Shown here in pieces: positions 25,527 through 34,534 of a stretch of 58,794 bases of DNA (position 1 is the first letter of the stretch; each line of letters starts with the position of its first letter). The position numbers were made by a program, and so were the translations under genes. The notes under the pieces were generated by a model that had not been told where the DNA came from, did not search any database, and worked only from the letters and a program-made list of their open reading frames with translations. The stretch lies in assembly GCA_050943135.1 (NCBI GenBank), contig JBMNOP010000015.1, positions 1-58,794 on the forward strand. The letters are read 5' to 3'. This stretch comes from RUG695 sp050943135. GTDB lineage: Bacteria > Planctomycetota > Planctomycetia > Pirellulales > Thermoguttaceae.

Positions 25527-27908
25527 TTACGGCTTGCTTCCGTGGAACCGAATTTTCGCTTGTACGAGCCCTTGTTCGGATTCCTTTTTGGTCAGGCGCG
25601 GGAGCGTCACGCGATAGAGTGTTCCGCTTCCGGCCGGTTCGGACTCGATTTGTACCTTGCCACCGGTCGAAAGATCTACCGACACCTCTTCGCAGGGAGC
25701 CCGGCGCCAAAGGGAGAGCCGGTACCGAAGTTCCTCGGCCAGTGCTCCCTTGACCGGATCGATTTCGACGGTTAGCGTTCCGGTTTCGGAATCCCAGATC
25801 TCTTTTTCGACCTCGAGGATTCCCTGCGTGACATGGCGAGAAGTGCTCAGCAGAACCGGGCGCTCGTCGAAGATGGGGCGTACCGCCGCGACCAGGCACG
25901 AGGCGGCGGGAACCGTGACATCAAGGGGGGTGTTTGCTCCGCCGCTTGCCACGAAGCGGTCTTGCCAGAAATCGTGGATGGCGTACTCTTCGGCATTTTC
26001 GATGCCGAGCGCCTCGGCAGTCAATCGGAACGATTCGGCGTCGGATCCGTTCCAGTTAAAGATCCCGACGACGGCGCGTTTCGGCCGAAGATTTTCGACT
26101 GCCGGATCGGTCAAAACCCAGACACGGGCCAGGTCCGACGTGAAGAGGTCGACGGGACGGACGCTTGTCTTGCCGTGATTCGGCATCGTGCGGCGCAGAA
26201 CGTTCACCCGTTCGGCCGAAAGGTCGGGGAGCCAGTCGCTGAACGCGTAGAGCTGGCCACTGATTGCCGCCCACGAGGTGATCGCCTGCGCATGCTTCAA
26301 AGGGATTTCGTCTCTCACGTAGACGGGGTCGGGGTCATTCCACCAGACACGCCCGTTGTAAAAGTAGCGGTTTGTGGCCCGCCAGGGACCGAGACGGATC
26401 CCCTCCCACGAGGGGCCGTTATCGGGTCCGATCCGCATCGCGTCGACGTAGCCGATCGACGCGTTCATCGTGCGCATGTTCTGCGAAATGTTGCACCCCA
26501 GGATGAAGACATCGTCCCCGGCCGCCTCTCGCACCAGGGAGAGACCGGTCCGATACGCCTCGATGTTTGAGGCCGAAGGGTCGGCAAAGATCTGATTTCC
26601 GATGTCATCGGGAAGGTATTCGTCGTTGACGTAAAGTTGCTCGACGGCCGCGCCGTTCCACATTCCGTCGATCTTGAAGTAGTCGCAGCCCCATTCCCGT
26701 GCGATACGGCGAACCATGTCGCGCACGTAGGCTTGCGTCTTCGGAAAGGTCATGTCGAGGGCGGTTCCGCCCCAGAAGGTTTCGTAGGGGGCGCCTTTCT
26801 TCTGGTTGATATTCGGAAAGCGGCGCGTATTCTTCTCGCCTGCTAGGGGGTAGTCGATCGCGCTACGGACGAAGAAGTCCTGTTTGTCGGCAAACCACGG
26901 ATCATCGAAATTTCCCGAGAAGGGCATAAACCAAAGACCGGTCTTCAGTCCGAGGGAGTGAAGCCGGTCGGCGGTCGCTTTGATCCCGGAACGGTATGGG
27001 CCGTCGTGGTTGTGCGCGGTGAAGTTTTTGTTCGGCCCGTTGTTCGAGGCGCCGAGTTGCCAGCCGTCGTCGATCTGAAAAAAGTTCATTCCGTAGGGGA
27101 CGAGCTTTTCCGCGGCAACCTGCGCGAATTCGGCAGTCGATTCTTCGTCACCGCAGCCGCGGTGCTTGTTGCTGTACCAGGTGCAGTAACCGCACGGGGC
27201 CGGTTTGATCTGAACGTGGTTCCGCACGGCGAGTGCTTTGCCGTACGCTTCCAGCCCGTCGCGCAAATCGGCAAACGCCCCGAAGACCATCACCTCACCG
27301 AAGTCGCCTTCCGACGGCACATGCCAAGCGCCGTAGTCGATTTGCGGGGTGAGCGACACGTTCCCGTCTTCCTCCGCTGCCGAGAAGAAGATGCCGCTTC
27401 CGTAACGGCTGCTCAGCCATCCGGCCAGGCAACCGGCGTTGCTACCGGGGTGAACGACCCCTAAAAAGGCGTAACTTCCCGACGGTTCATCGGCCGGTTT
27501 GAGCCCCCCGGAGCCGAACGTACGAAGTTCTCGCGGCTTTTCGGGATTGTTAAGGGATATGGCGGGGACAACGATTTTTTCGAGCGGGGTTCTCCCCTCG
27601 CGCGAAAACGGTTCGACGGTGATAAGAAAGAACGGTGAATCGGCCTCGGGGAGGATCGAAAGGCGGTAATCCTCGTTTCGGAGGGTAATTTCATCGTTTT
27701 CTTGGAGTGCTGACATGTCGGGGGGAACCGGTATCGAGGCGATCGGCAAGGCGGGTGCCCCTTCCGCCACCGCATAAAAGCGGATCACCCGGAGATCTCC
27801 GTCTTGTTCGAGTCTCAAGGGCGTAAACGGCGAAGAGCCTTCTTGCGCCGGAAGTGCTACGGTCGAGACCGTGGCAAGCAGGAGGGGAAGGAATCGGAGG
27901 AATTTCAT
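25527..27908 (-). CDS. Secreted GH36-like glycoside hydrolase (alpha-galactosidase type)
   Basis: 793 residues with a signal peptide (MKFLRFLPLLLATVSTVALP). An N-terminal beta-rich domain (about 30-245) leads into a catalytic barrel: GYCTWYSNK, NFFQIDDGWQ, then CDYFKIDGMW with the presumed nucleophile Asp at 414, and DAMRIGPDNGP with the presumed acid/base Asp at 496. A C-terminal beta-sandwich completes the clan GH-D layout. It would release alpha-linked galactose or a related sugar from oligosaccharides outside the cytoplasm. I take the ATG at 27908 over 27938 because it starts directly at the signal peptide. Substrate is inferred from family only. Confidence 0.82.
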   Translation of the reverse strand: MKFLRFLPLLLATVSTVALPAQEGSSPFTPLRLEQDGDLRVIRFYAVAEGAPALPIASIPVPPDMSALQENDEITLRNEDYRLSILPEADSPFFLITVEPFSREGRTPLEKIVVPAISLNNPEKPRELRTFGSGGLKPADEPSGSYAFLGVVHPGSNAGCLAGWLSSRYGSGIFFSAAEEDGNVSLTPQIDYGAWHVPSEGDFGEVMVFGAFADLRDGLEAYGKALAVRNHVQIKPAPCGYCTWYSNKHRGCGDEESTAEFAQVAAEKLVPYGMNFFQIDDGWQLGASNNGPNKNFTAHNHDGPYRSGIKATADRLHSLGLKTGLWFMPFSGNFDDPWFADKQDFFVRSAIDYPLAGEKNTRRFPNINQKKGAPYETFWGGTALDMTFPKTQAYVRDMVRRIAREWGCDYFKIDGMWNGAAVEQLYVNDEYLPDDIGNQIFADPSASNIEAYRTGLSLVREAAGDDVFILGCNISQNMRTMNASIGYVDAMRIGPDNGPSWEGIRLGPWRATNRYFYNGRVWWNDPDPVYVRDEIPLKHAQAITSWAAISGQLYAFSDWLPDLSAERVNVLRRTMPNHGKTSVRPVDLFTSDLARVWVLTDPAVENLRPKRAVVGIFNWNGSDAESFRLTAEALGIENAEEYAIHDFWQDRFVASGGANTPLDVTVPAASCLVAAVRPIFDERPVLLSTSRHVTQGILEVEKEIWDSETGTLTVEIDPVKGALAEELRYRLSLWRRAPCEEVSVDLSTGGKVQIESEPAGSGTLYRVTLPRLTKKESEQGLVQAKIRFHGSKP

Positions 27909-28303
27909 CGAAAGCTCTTTCTCGGAAAGGAGGATCAAACCGTTTGGGCCATGCCCGTGGTTCCGAATCTGCCGAAAAAACGGGTTCTTACGCGACTTTG
28001 CCCCATTCTACGCCGAAGGGATTTCGTTTTCAACGACTTTGGCAGATCGACGTTCCAAAAAAGGAAGGTTTTTCGGACGTTGCCACACGCCCAAATTTCT
28101 CTTTTTGCCCATGTTGCTTTTTGGGCCAACGGAAAAATTTTCCCGCCGAAAAATTATAAAAATTTTTAGCTGTTGCTATGCCGAGCTCAAACGTTGTTTT
28201 CCCCTCTCCGGAGGAAGAATTTTTTGGATTTTTCTAATCACTCTATGGCAAAGGAACGATTTATGATGTATAATGCTACTAAATACGGGAATTTGGTGGC
28301 CGT
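27909..28303 (+). promoter_or_regulatory. Divergent promoter region between the glycosidase and nrdD
   Basis: No gene seen. The region holds a very AT-rich core (about 28120-28170) and a TATAAT at 28269-28274 with a weak TGGCAA 17 bases upstream, a candidate promoter for the nrdD transcript. An imperfect dyad around 28306-28330 (ACATATAGTAATAT) resembles an NrdR box only loosely. Confidence 0.4.
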
Positions 28304-28600
28304 AAACCCTACATATAGTAATATAAGGGGGTTTAAGTCAAAGGACGCGGCAAGAGCGCCGCGTCGGTTCGATTCGGGTTTCCATCTCGCCGAAAGGCGT
28401 TTCGGCCGATTCGCCCCGCCGATTTTCTCCAGGATGATCTGCGAGTTGAGCGGATGGAAGGGAGTCTGATTGGGGGCGCCGCACGGCGCCCCCCGGCAAG
28501 ATGCCGCGTGTTCCTTCTTGCTGGCGGCTTGCATGCTTTCAAGTGTCCGGTAAGACCGGTTTCAGTCAGCGTTATCACGAAACTAAGGAGCAAAATCAGT
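28304..28600 (+). promoter_or_regulatory. Hairpin-rich 5' leader of nrdDG
   Basis: Five hairpins lie between the putative promoter and the nrdD ATG: GACGCGGC/GCCGCGTC (28344-28365), CGCC-GAAA-GGCG with a GNRA loop (28388-28399), GGGGGCGCC-GCAC-GGCGCCCCC (28472-28493), CGGC/GCCG directly after it (28494-28506), and CCGGT-AAG-ACCGG (28547-28559). The last ends about 25 bases before the AAGGAG ribosome site. I see none of the conserved blocks of the cobalamin riboswitch. A structured regulatory leader is inferred; class unknown. Confidence 0.5.
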
Positions 28601-30985
28601 ATGTCTGTTATCTGTCGCGAAGATTCTGTTCTCATTCCATCGAATAATTCTCGTGAGGTTCCGACCCCCGTCATCGAATCTATTCTCAAGCGCGACGGCC
28701 GTGAGGTCCCTTTCAACGAACAAAAAATCGCCGACGCGATGCGTAAGGCGTTCGACGCGAACCGTCAACACCAACCCGATTCCTATCTTACCGAACTGGC
28801 CGGCCGCGTTACCGAGCGTCTTTTGGCCAAAGGCCTGACCGAACCGTGCGTCGAAGAGATTCAGGATTGCGTTGAAGAGGTTCTCAAAGAGGGCGGCCAT
28901 GTCATCACTGCCCTGCAGTACAGCCGTTATCGTAAAGAGCGCAGCAAGGTTCGTGAGCAGAACTCCTGGTTAATGAAAACCTATACCGACATCACCTTCA
29001 AAGAGGCCGACGACAGCGATATCAAGCGTGAAAACGCCAATATCGACGGCAACACCGCGATGGGGATGATGCTCAAATACGGGTCGGAAGGGGCAAAGCA
29101 CTTTTTTAAGGTCAACGTGATGCGCCCCGAATTCGCCGAGGCGCACGACAACGGCGATATCCACATCCATGACATGGATTTCTACACCACGACCACAACC
29201 TGTTGCCAGATCGATCTGACCCGTCTTTTCGCGGGAGGATTCAGCACCGGGCATGGTATCCTGCGTGAACCTCAAGATATCCAGAGTTATGCCGCGCTGG
29301 CCTGTATCGCGATTCAGTCGAATCAGAACGATCAGCATGGCGGTCAGTCGATCCCGAATTTCGATTACGCCCTGAGTGCCGGTGTCAACAAAACGTATCG
29401 CCGGCTCTATCGGCAGAACCTGGCCAAAGCCCTTGAGCTTTATTCCGGGAGCAACGTCGATACAGACGAGCTGAAAAAGATCCAGAACGAAATTATCGAA
29501 GCCGGGTACAATTTCACCCCCGAAAAAGAGGCTGAATATCTCGAACAAGAGGCCCGACTTCTGATCGTAGACGAAGGTCTCGACACCGAATTGGTCGCCA
29601 AAGCGCAGCGGTTTTCCGTCAAAGAGGCGTTGCGAGAGACCGACCGCGCCACATTCCAAGCGATGGAAGCTCTTGTTCACAACCTGAACACGATGCATTC
29701 GCGTGCCGGTGCCCAGACCCCGTTCTCCTCGATCAACTATGGAACCGACACCTCTCCCGAAGGGCGGATGGTTACGAAGAACGTTCTGCTGGCGCAAGAG
29801 GCCGGTCTCGGAGACGGCGAAACCCCAATCTTTCCGATCCACATCTTCCGGGTCAAAGACGGTGTCAACGCCAAAAAGGGTGACCCGAACTATGATCTGT
29901 TTCAACTCGCCTGCCGCGTCAGCGCCAAACGGCTCTTCCCGAACTTTTCGTTCCAAGACGCACCGTTCAACCTCCCCTATTACAAACCGGGGCATCCCGA
30001 AACGGAAGTTTCCTACATGGGGTGCCGTACCCGCGTGATCGGCAATGTCTACGACCCTCAGCGCGAAATCGCTTTCTCGCGCGGCAACCTTTCGTTTACC
30101 TCGATCAACCTGCCGCGTATCGCGATCAAGGCGCACGGCAATCTCGACTGGTTTTTTGAAGAACTGGGTCGCAAAATCGATCTTTGCGTGGCCCAGCTCC
30201 TCGAACGCTTTGGATTTCAGTCGCGCAAAAAGGCCAAGAACTTCCCCTTCCTGATGGGGCAGGGGTGCTGGCTCGACAGCGAAAAACTCTCGCCGGAAGA
30301 TGAAGTCGGAGAGATTCTCAAGCACGGCACCTTCTCGATCGGGTTTATCGGTCTGGCCGAAACACTTAAAGCCCTGATCGGCTTCCATCATGGGGAGAGC
30401 GAAACCGCTCAGAACCTCGGGCTCGAAATCGTAACCTTTATGCGCCAGAAGGTCGACGCTTACGCCCGCAAGATGAATCTCAACTTCACCCTCTTGGCCA
30501 CCCCGGCCGAGGGGCTTGCGGGCCGTTTTGTCCGAATCGACCGTAAACGTTTCGGCGAGATCGAAGGAGTGACCGACCGTGAGTACTACACCAACAGCTT
30601 CCACATTCCGGTTTACTACGACGTCGCCGCGTACGAAAAGATTCGTCTCGAAGCACCCTACCATGCCCTGACCAATGCCGGGCATATCACCTATGTAGAG
30701 GTTGACGGCGATATCTCCTGCAATCCCGAAGCCTTTGAGGATATCGTCAACATGATGCGCAAGGGGGGTATCGGTTACGGAGCGATTAACCATCCGGTCG
30801 ACCGTGACCCGGTCTGCGGTTACACAGGGATCATCAACGACAAATGCCCGAAGTGCGGACGGGAAGAAGGTGATCGGCCGTTCGAGCGGATTCGCCGGAT
30901 CACCGGTTACTTGGTCGGGACGCTCGATCGGTTCAACAACGCAAAACGCAAAGAGGTAGGAGACCGTGTCAAGCACGCTCACTGA
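28601..30985 (+). CDS. nrdD: Anaerobic (class III) ribonucleoside-triphosphate reductase
   Basis: NrdD reduces NTPs to dNTPs by glycyl-radical chemistry under anoxia. The 794-residue protein has an N-terminal ATP-cone (about 25-115, ILKRDGREVPFNEQKIADAM) for allosteric control, the glycyl-radical enzyme barrel, a four-cysteine zinc site near the C-terminus (CGYTGIINDKCPKCG) and the radical loop RRITGYLVGTLDRFNNAK with Gly769 as the expected radical residue. I start at the ATG at 28601, with AAGGAG ten bases upstream; the open frame extends to 28454 but that part is the structured leader. The 3' end overlaps nrdG. Confidence 0.96.
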   Translation: MSVICREDSVLIPSNNSREVPTPVIESILKRDGREVPFNEQKIADAMRKAFDANRQHQPDSYLTELAGRVTERLLAKGLTEPCVEEIQDCVEEVLKEGGHVITALQYSRYRKERSKVREQNSWLMKTYTDITFKEADDSDIKRENANIDGNTAMGMMLKYGSEGAKHFFKVNVMRPEFAEAHDNGDIHIHDMDFYTTTTTCCQIDLTRLFAGGFSTGHGILREPQDIQSYAALACIAIQSNQNDQHGGQSIPNFDYALSAGVNKTYRRLYRQNLAKALELYSGSNVDTDELKKIQNEIIEAGYNFTPEKEAEYLEQEARLLIVDEGLDTELVAKAQRFSVKEALRETDRATFQAMEALVHNLNTMHSRAGAQTPFSSINYGTDTSPEGRMVTKNVLLAQEAGLGDGETPIFPIHIFRVKDGVNAKKGDPNYDLFQLACRVSAKRLFPNFSFQDAPFNLPYYKPGHPETEVSYMGCRTRVIGNVYDPQREIAFSRGNLSFTSINLPRIAIKAHGNLDWFFEELGRKIDLCVAQLLERFGFQSRKKAKNFPFLMGQGCWLDSEKLSPEDEVGEILKHGTFSIGFIGLAETLKALIGFHHGESETAQNLGLEIVTFMRQKVDAYARKMNLNFTLLATPAEGLAGRFVRIDRKRFGEIEGVTDREYYTNSFHIPVYYDVAAYEKIRLEAPYHALTNAGHITYVEVDGDISCNPEAFEDIVNMMRKGGIGYGAINHPVDRDPVCGYTGIINDKCPKCGREEGDRPFERIRRITGYLVGTLDRFNNAKRKEVGDRVKHAH

Positions 30986-31475
30986 CACCATACTGGTTGC
31001 CGGCATCGAGCCGGAGTCGATTACCGACGGGCCTGGGGTGCGTTTTGTGGTCTTCACGCAAGGGTGTCCCCACAATTGTCCGGGGTGCCACAATCCCGAG
31101 ACGCACGCCCTTTCCGGGCGCGGGCAAGAACTCACCGTCGATGAGCTTTTTGCCCGGATCGCGGCCGACCCTCTCCTGGCGGGTGTAACCTTCTCGGGGG
31201 GGGAGCCTTTCCTTCACGCCCGTGCCTTGGCCCACCTGGCCCGGAAGTGCCATGCGATCGGAAAGAGCGTGATGGTCTATACCGGTTATCTCTACGAAAA
31301 GTTGCGTGCCGAAAAGAATCCTGATTGGGAAGCGCTCCTGGCCGAAGTCGACATTTTGGTTGACGGTCCCTATCTTCAGCAAGAGCGGTCGCTCGATCTC
31401 CGTTTTCGCGGTTCGCGGAATCAGCGGGTCTTCTACCTGACCGAAACGGGGAAAGCCGAAGAAAGATATTTCTGA
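30966..31475 (+). CDS. nrdG: Anaerobic ribonucleotide reductase activating enzyme
   Basis: A 169-residue radical SAM protein that installs the glycyl radical on NrdD. The cluster cysteines 34, 38 and 41 sit in QGCPHNCPGCHNPE, and TFSGGEPF is the SAM-binding GGE motif. It starts at a GTG inside the end of nrdD (20-base overlap), so the two are translationally coupled. The length is normal for NrdG. A terminator follows 52 bases after the stop. Confidence 0.95.
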   Translation: MSSTLTDTILVAGIEPESITDGPGVRFVVFTQGCPHNCPGCHNPETHALSGRGQELTVDELFARIAADPLLAGVTFSGGEPFLHARALAHLARKCHAIGKSVMVYTGYLYEKLRAEKNPDWEALLAEVDILVDGPYLQQERSLDLRFRGSRNQRVFYLTETGKAEERYF

Positions 31476-31526
31476 TCCTCTGTCCGAAAGAAATGCTCGC
31501 GCCGAAAGGTTACGAGCGGGGGTAAC

Positions 31527-31558
31527 AAAAGCTCCGCAAGCCTTCGCAGAGCTTTTTT
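31527..31558 (+). terminator. Terminator after nrdDG
   Basis: AAAGCTCCGC at 31528-31537 pairs with GCAGAGCTTT at 31546-31555 with one mismatch and runs into a T-stretch. Confidence 0.75.
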
Positions 31559-31630
31559 GTGCTTTTCGGTTTTCCTCATGCGCCGGCGACAGACCCGAAG
31601 AGGCCGTCTTCCTAAAAAACAGCCGATGAT

Positions 31631-31659
31631 AAAAAAAGACCGACCCGCAAGGGTCGGTC
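31631..31659 (-). terminator. Terminator after rubrerythrin gene
   Basis: GACCGACCC-GCAA-GGGTCGGTC (31638-31659) is a perfect 9-bp hairpin, flanked on the minus-strand 3' side by seven T. Confidence 0.85.
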
Positions 31660-31708
31660 GTGAAGGATAGGAGCCGAAGAAGTTCGGTGTTTCGACTTTC
31701 GTCAAAAC

Positions 31709-32260
31709 TTATTCGCCGAAATAACGATCAAGCAACCCTTTGAACCCGGCGCCGTGGCGGGCCTCGTCTTTGGCCATTTCGTGAACGGAGTCGTGAATGG
31801 CATCGTAATTGAGTTGCTTTGCCTTGGTGGCGAGTTCGTATTTCCCGGCACAGGCACCGATTTCGGCTTCAACGCGCTTCTGCAGGTTCGTCTTGGTGCA
31901 GGGGGCGAGAACTTCGCCGAGGAGTTCGGCTAACCTTGCGGCATGGTCGGCTTCGTCGAGAGCATAGCGTTTGAAAGCGTTGGCAATTTCAGGGTACCCT
32001 TCGCGGTCGGCCTGACGACTCATCGCCAGGTACATGCCGACTTCGGTACATTCGGCCTCAAAATTTGCCCTGAGCCCTTTTACGACTTCCTCGTCGTCGA
32101 CGATGCCGTCTCCGATCTTATGGACAGTGGCGAAATTGGCTTCGGTGGAACCTTCTTTGACCTCTTCAAACTTGGAGGCGGGAGCTTTACACAGGGGGCA
32201 CTTTTCCGGAGGAGCGTCTCCTTCGTGGATGTAACCGCAAATTTTACAGCGAAACTTCAT
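31709..32260 (-). CDS. Rubrerythrin, reverse-type (rubredoxin domain first)
   Basis: 183 residues. The N-terminus is a rubredoxin-like iron site (CKICGYIHEGDAPPEKCPLC) and the rest a four-helix di-iron domain with ExxH motifs (ALDEADHAARL and AKDEARHGAG). This order, rubredoxin before the ferritin-like domain, is that of reverse rubrerythrins, which act as NADH-dependent peroxidases in anaerobes. A good ribosome site (AAAGGAAA) precedes the ATG. It is a single-gene unit with its own terminator. A dyad 60 bases upstream may be an operator. Confidence 0.93.
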   Translation of the reverse strand: MKFRCKICGYIHEGDAPPEKCPLCKAPASKFEEVKEGSTEANFATVHKIGDGIVDDEEVVKGLRANFEAECTEVGMYLAMSRQADREGYPEIANAFKRYALDEADHAARLAELLGEVLAPCTKTNLQKRVEAEIGACAGKYELATKAKQLNYDAIHDSVHEMAKDEARHGAGFKGLLDRYFGE

Positions 32261-32319
32261 GGTGATTTCCTTTCTTTTTAGATGGGGACCGGCTCAGCGC
32301 TCGATGCGCCATAACCGCG

Positions 32320-32336
32320 AAAAACGACACGTTTTT
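32320..32336. promoter_or_regulatory. Dyad upstream of rubrerythrin gene
   Basis: AAAAACG-ACA-CGTTTTT is a perfect 7-bp inverted repeat with a 3-base spacer, 60 bases before the rubrerythrin ATG. The size fits a dimeric repressor site; no regulator can be named. Confidence 0.35.
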
Positions 32337-32479
32337 GACTTGGAATGATCGGTTCGGGGAGAATACCGCACGCAAAAGGCGAGAACACGAACGGATCGCA
32401 CCGCCGAGGGATGGTTTGGCCGGGGGATTGGTCTGTACCTACCAACCCGAAAGCCGTTTGTTGACCTTGATGATAACGG

Positions 32480-32506
32480 TTCCTTTTCGAGATTCTCGAA
32501 AAGGAA
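32480..32506. terminator. Perfect 12-bp hairpin downstream of panB
   Basis: TTCCTTTTCGAG-ATT-CTCGAAAAGGAA, 51 bases past the panB stop on the minus strand. There is no T-tract, so it may end transcription weakly or protect the 3' end. Confidence 0.5.
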
Positions 32507-32556
32507 ACCCGCGCGGAGCCAATTTACTCGATTTTCCCGAGTTGTCAAGGTTCCGT

Positions 32557-33360
32557 TCAGAACGATTCGGCATCGCTCGGGAACTTCCCCCCTCGTACGT
32601 CATCGGCAAAAGCGCGTACCGCACCGAGGATCCGAGTGCCGAGGTCGGCGTAAGACCTTGCGTGTTTCGGCGCGGTCCGTTCGGGCAGGTGATACCCCAA
32701 AAGGTCGTGGAAAACAAGAACCTGCCCGTCGCACCCGACCCCGGCGCCGATCCCGATGGTCGGAATCTCCAGTTCCGCGGTCTGCCGGGCGGCGATCTCT
32801 TGTGGAACACATTCCAGGATGGCGGCGAAGGCGCCGCTCTCTTGAATGGCAGCCAGATCGCGACGAAGGGCAGATTCGTCTCGCTGAACTTTATAGCTGC
32901 CAAGTTTACGAATCTCTTGCGGCATCAGACCGCAATGTCCCATCACGGGAATTCCGGCGTCGGTGACGGCTCGGAAAACATCGGCGCGCTTTTCGCCCCC
33001 TTCGATTTTGACCGCGGCAGCGTTGGTTTGTTTCAGAATCTCGGCACAGGCGCGTACCGCTTCGTCTGGTCCGAGCTGGGCGTAGGGGAAGGGGAGATCG
33101 GCGACCACCAACGCCCGCTGCGCGGCGCGTGCTACCAGTTCGGTATGGTAGATCATTTCGTCTAAAGTGACCGAAAGGGTTGTTTTCTTGCCCTGGATGA
33201 CCGAAGCGAGGCTGTCGCCGACCAGGATCATATCGACACCGGCCGCGTCGAGAAGCTCCGCGGTCGGAAAATCGTAAGCCGTAACCATCACGATTTTACC
33301 GCCGCTCTTTTTCATTTTGCGCAGTGAAACCGGGGTGACCCGTTTTGAGGTTTGGGGCAT
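32557..33360 (-). CDS. panB: 3-methyl-2-oxobutanoate hydroxymethyltransferase
   Basis: PanB makes ketopantoate from alpha-ketoisovalerate and methylene-tetrahydrofolate, the first committed step to pantothenate and CoA. The 267-residue protein has the family's metal-binding MILVGDSLASVIQG, the KIEGG block, MGHCGLMPQ and the C-terminal IGIGAGVGCDGQVLVFHDLLG. Length is as expected. AAGGA nine bases upstream supports the ATG. No panC or panD is adjacent. Confidence 0.96.
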   Translation of the reverse strand: MPQTSKRVTPVSLRKMKKSGGKIVMVTAYDFPTAELLDAAGVDMILVGDSLASVIQGKKTTLSVTLDEMIYHTELVARAAQRALVVADLPFPYAQLGPDEAVRACAEILKQTNAAAVKIEGGEKRADVFRAVTDAGIPVMGHCGLMPQEIRKLGSYKVQRDESALRRDLAAIQESGAFAAILECVPQEIAARQTAELEIPTIGIGAGVGCDGQVLVFHDLLGYHLPERTAPKHARSYADLGTRILGAVRAFADDVRGGKFPSDAESF

Positions 33361-33632
33361 AACAGATATCCTTATGCTATAGTCCTATTTAGGGGTACAT
33401 GGAAAAACATTCCGTTATTATACACCAAAAACGGATTTTTAGAACAAGCGCGTTCTTCCCTCTTTACTTTTTTTCGCGACAAAGGATAATGACAATAGGT
33501 GGACGTTTCGTCCCGTACCGGGCGCGAAACTTTTACGACCCGCGCCCGAGCCTGACCGGGTGCGCGTTTTCTCGTAAATTTTCATACCGAAAGAGGCGTT
33601 GGCTTCAGATTAAAGACGGAAAGAGAGCCCTA

Positions 33633-34436
33633 ATGACCAATACGCAACAGCCCACCCCCATTCGTTCGTTTCGGAAAGATCGCTTAATGGTACAGGTTTA
33701 CCGCAACCGGCACGAGCTCGGTATGGCGGCGGGTCTGCGGGCCGCGGAAAAGATCCGCCGGGCGCTCGAACGGCGGCAAGAGGCGCGGGTGATCTTCGCC
33801 GCTGCGCCGAGCCAGAACGAGACGCTCGAAGCGCTCGTCACGGCTCCCGGTATCGATTGGTCCCGGGTGGTCGGTCTGCATATGGACGAGTATATCGGGC
33901 TGGCGCCGGGGGCACCGCAATGCTTTTCGCGCTACCTGCACGACCATTTGGTTCAAAAGGTGCCGTTCAAGGAATTTCATTACCTGGACGATGCCGCGTG
34001 TCCGCTTAGCCCCGACGAGATCATCGCCCGCTACAATAAAATCCTTACGGCCGGGCCGATCGACCTGGTCTGCATGGGGATCGGCGAAAACGGCCATATC
34101 GCCTTTAATGATCCGCCGGCCGATTTTGCCGAGCCGCGACTCATTAAGGTCGTCGATCTCGATGAGGTCTGTCGGCAACAGCAGGTCAACGACGGCTGTT
34201 TCCCCAATTTCGACGAGGTTCCGAAACAGGCGGTTTCGCTGACGGTACCGGCGCTTCTCGGTGCCGAATCGATTGTCTGCGCGGTACCCGCCCCGACGAA
34301 ACGTGCGGCGGTGATGCGCACGCTCGGCGGTGAGGTGTCTCCCGACTTCCCGGCGACCGCATTGCGCGGCCATGCCGACGCCGTCCTCTATGTCGATACC
34401 GATTCCTACGATATGGGTGAGTCGATCGACATGTGA
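33633..34436 (+). CDS. nagB: Glucosamine-6-phosphate deaminase-like protein (NagB family)
   Basis: NagB converts glucosamine-6-phosphate to fructose-6-phosphate and ammonia. The 267-residue protein has VVGLHMDEYIGL with the catalytic Asp-Glu pair and LVCMGIGENGHIAFNDPP with the catalytic His. The frame is open back to 33399, but family similarity starts after the ATG at 33633, which I use. It is followed by a PIG-L-type deacetylase and a GATase-like gene on the same strand with short gaps, likely one operon for amino-sugar use. NagB-like planctomycete paralogues could act on other amino sugars. Confidence 0.87.
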   Translation: MTNTQQPTPIRSFRKDRLMVQVYRNRHELGMAAGLRAAEKIRRALERRQEARVIFAAAPSQNETLEALVTAPGIDWSRVVGLHMDEYIGLAPGAPQCFSRYLHDHLVQKVPFKEFHYLDDAACPLSPDEIIARYNKILTAGPIDLVCMGIGENGHIAFNDPPADFAEPRLIKVVDLDEVCRQQQVNDGCFPNFDEVPKQAVSLTVPALLGAESIVCAVPAPTKRAAVMRTLGGEVSPDFPATALRGHADAVLYVDTDSYDMGESIDM

Positions 34437-34464
34437 TACAGTACCGACACGTGATATAATACCG
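34428..34464 (+). repeat. Two 19-bp direct repeats over the nagB stop codon
   Basis: GACATGTGATACAGTACCG (34428-34446) and GACACGTGATATAATACCG (34446-34464) sit head to tail, sharing one G. The first contains the nagB TGA, the second a TATAAT. Confidence 0.6.
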
Positions 34465-34534
34465 GCGGATAAACACCAGGCAAGGGTACAGGGTGTGCCC
34501 GGAAGTATTATGGTTTTTGCTTATGAAGGTTGAA

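Noticed and set aside
28304..28600. Cobalamin riboswitch before nrdD
   Set aside because: The conserved B12-box and core blocks are not present, although the leader is structured.
28970..31135. 721-codon open frame on the minus strand
   Set aside because: It is antisense to nrdD/nrdG, has no domain sense, and arises from the GC-rich codon pattern of those genes.
32335..33165. 276-codon plus-strand open frame
   Set aside because: Antisense to panB, which has all family motifs.
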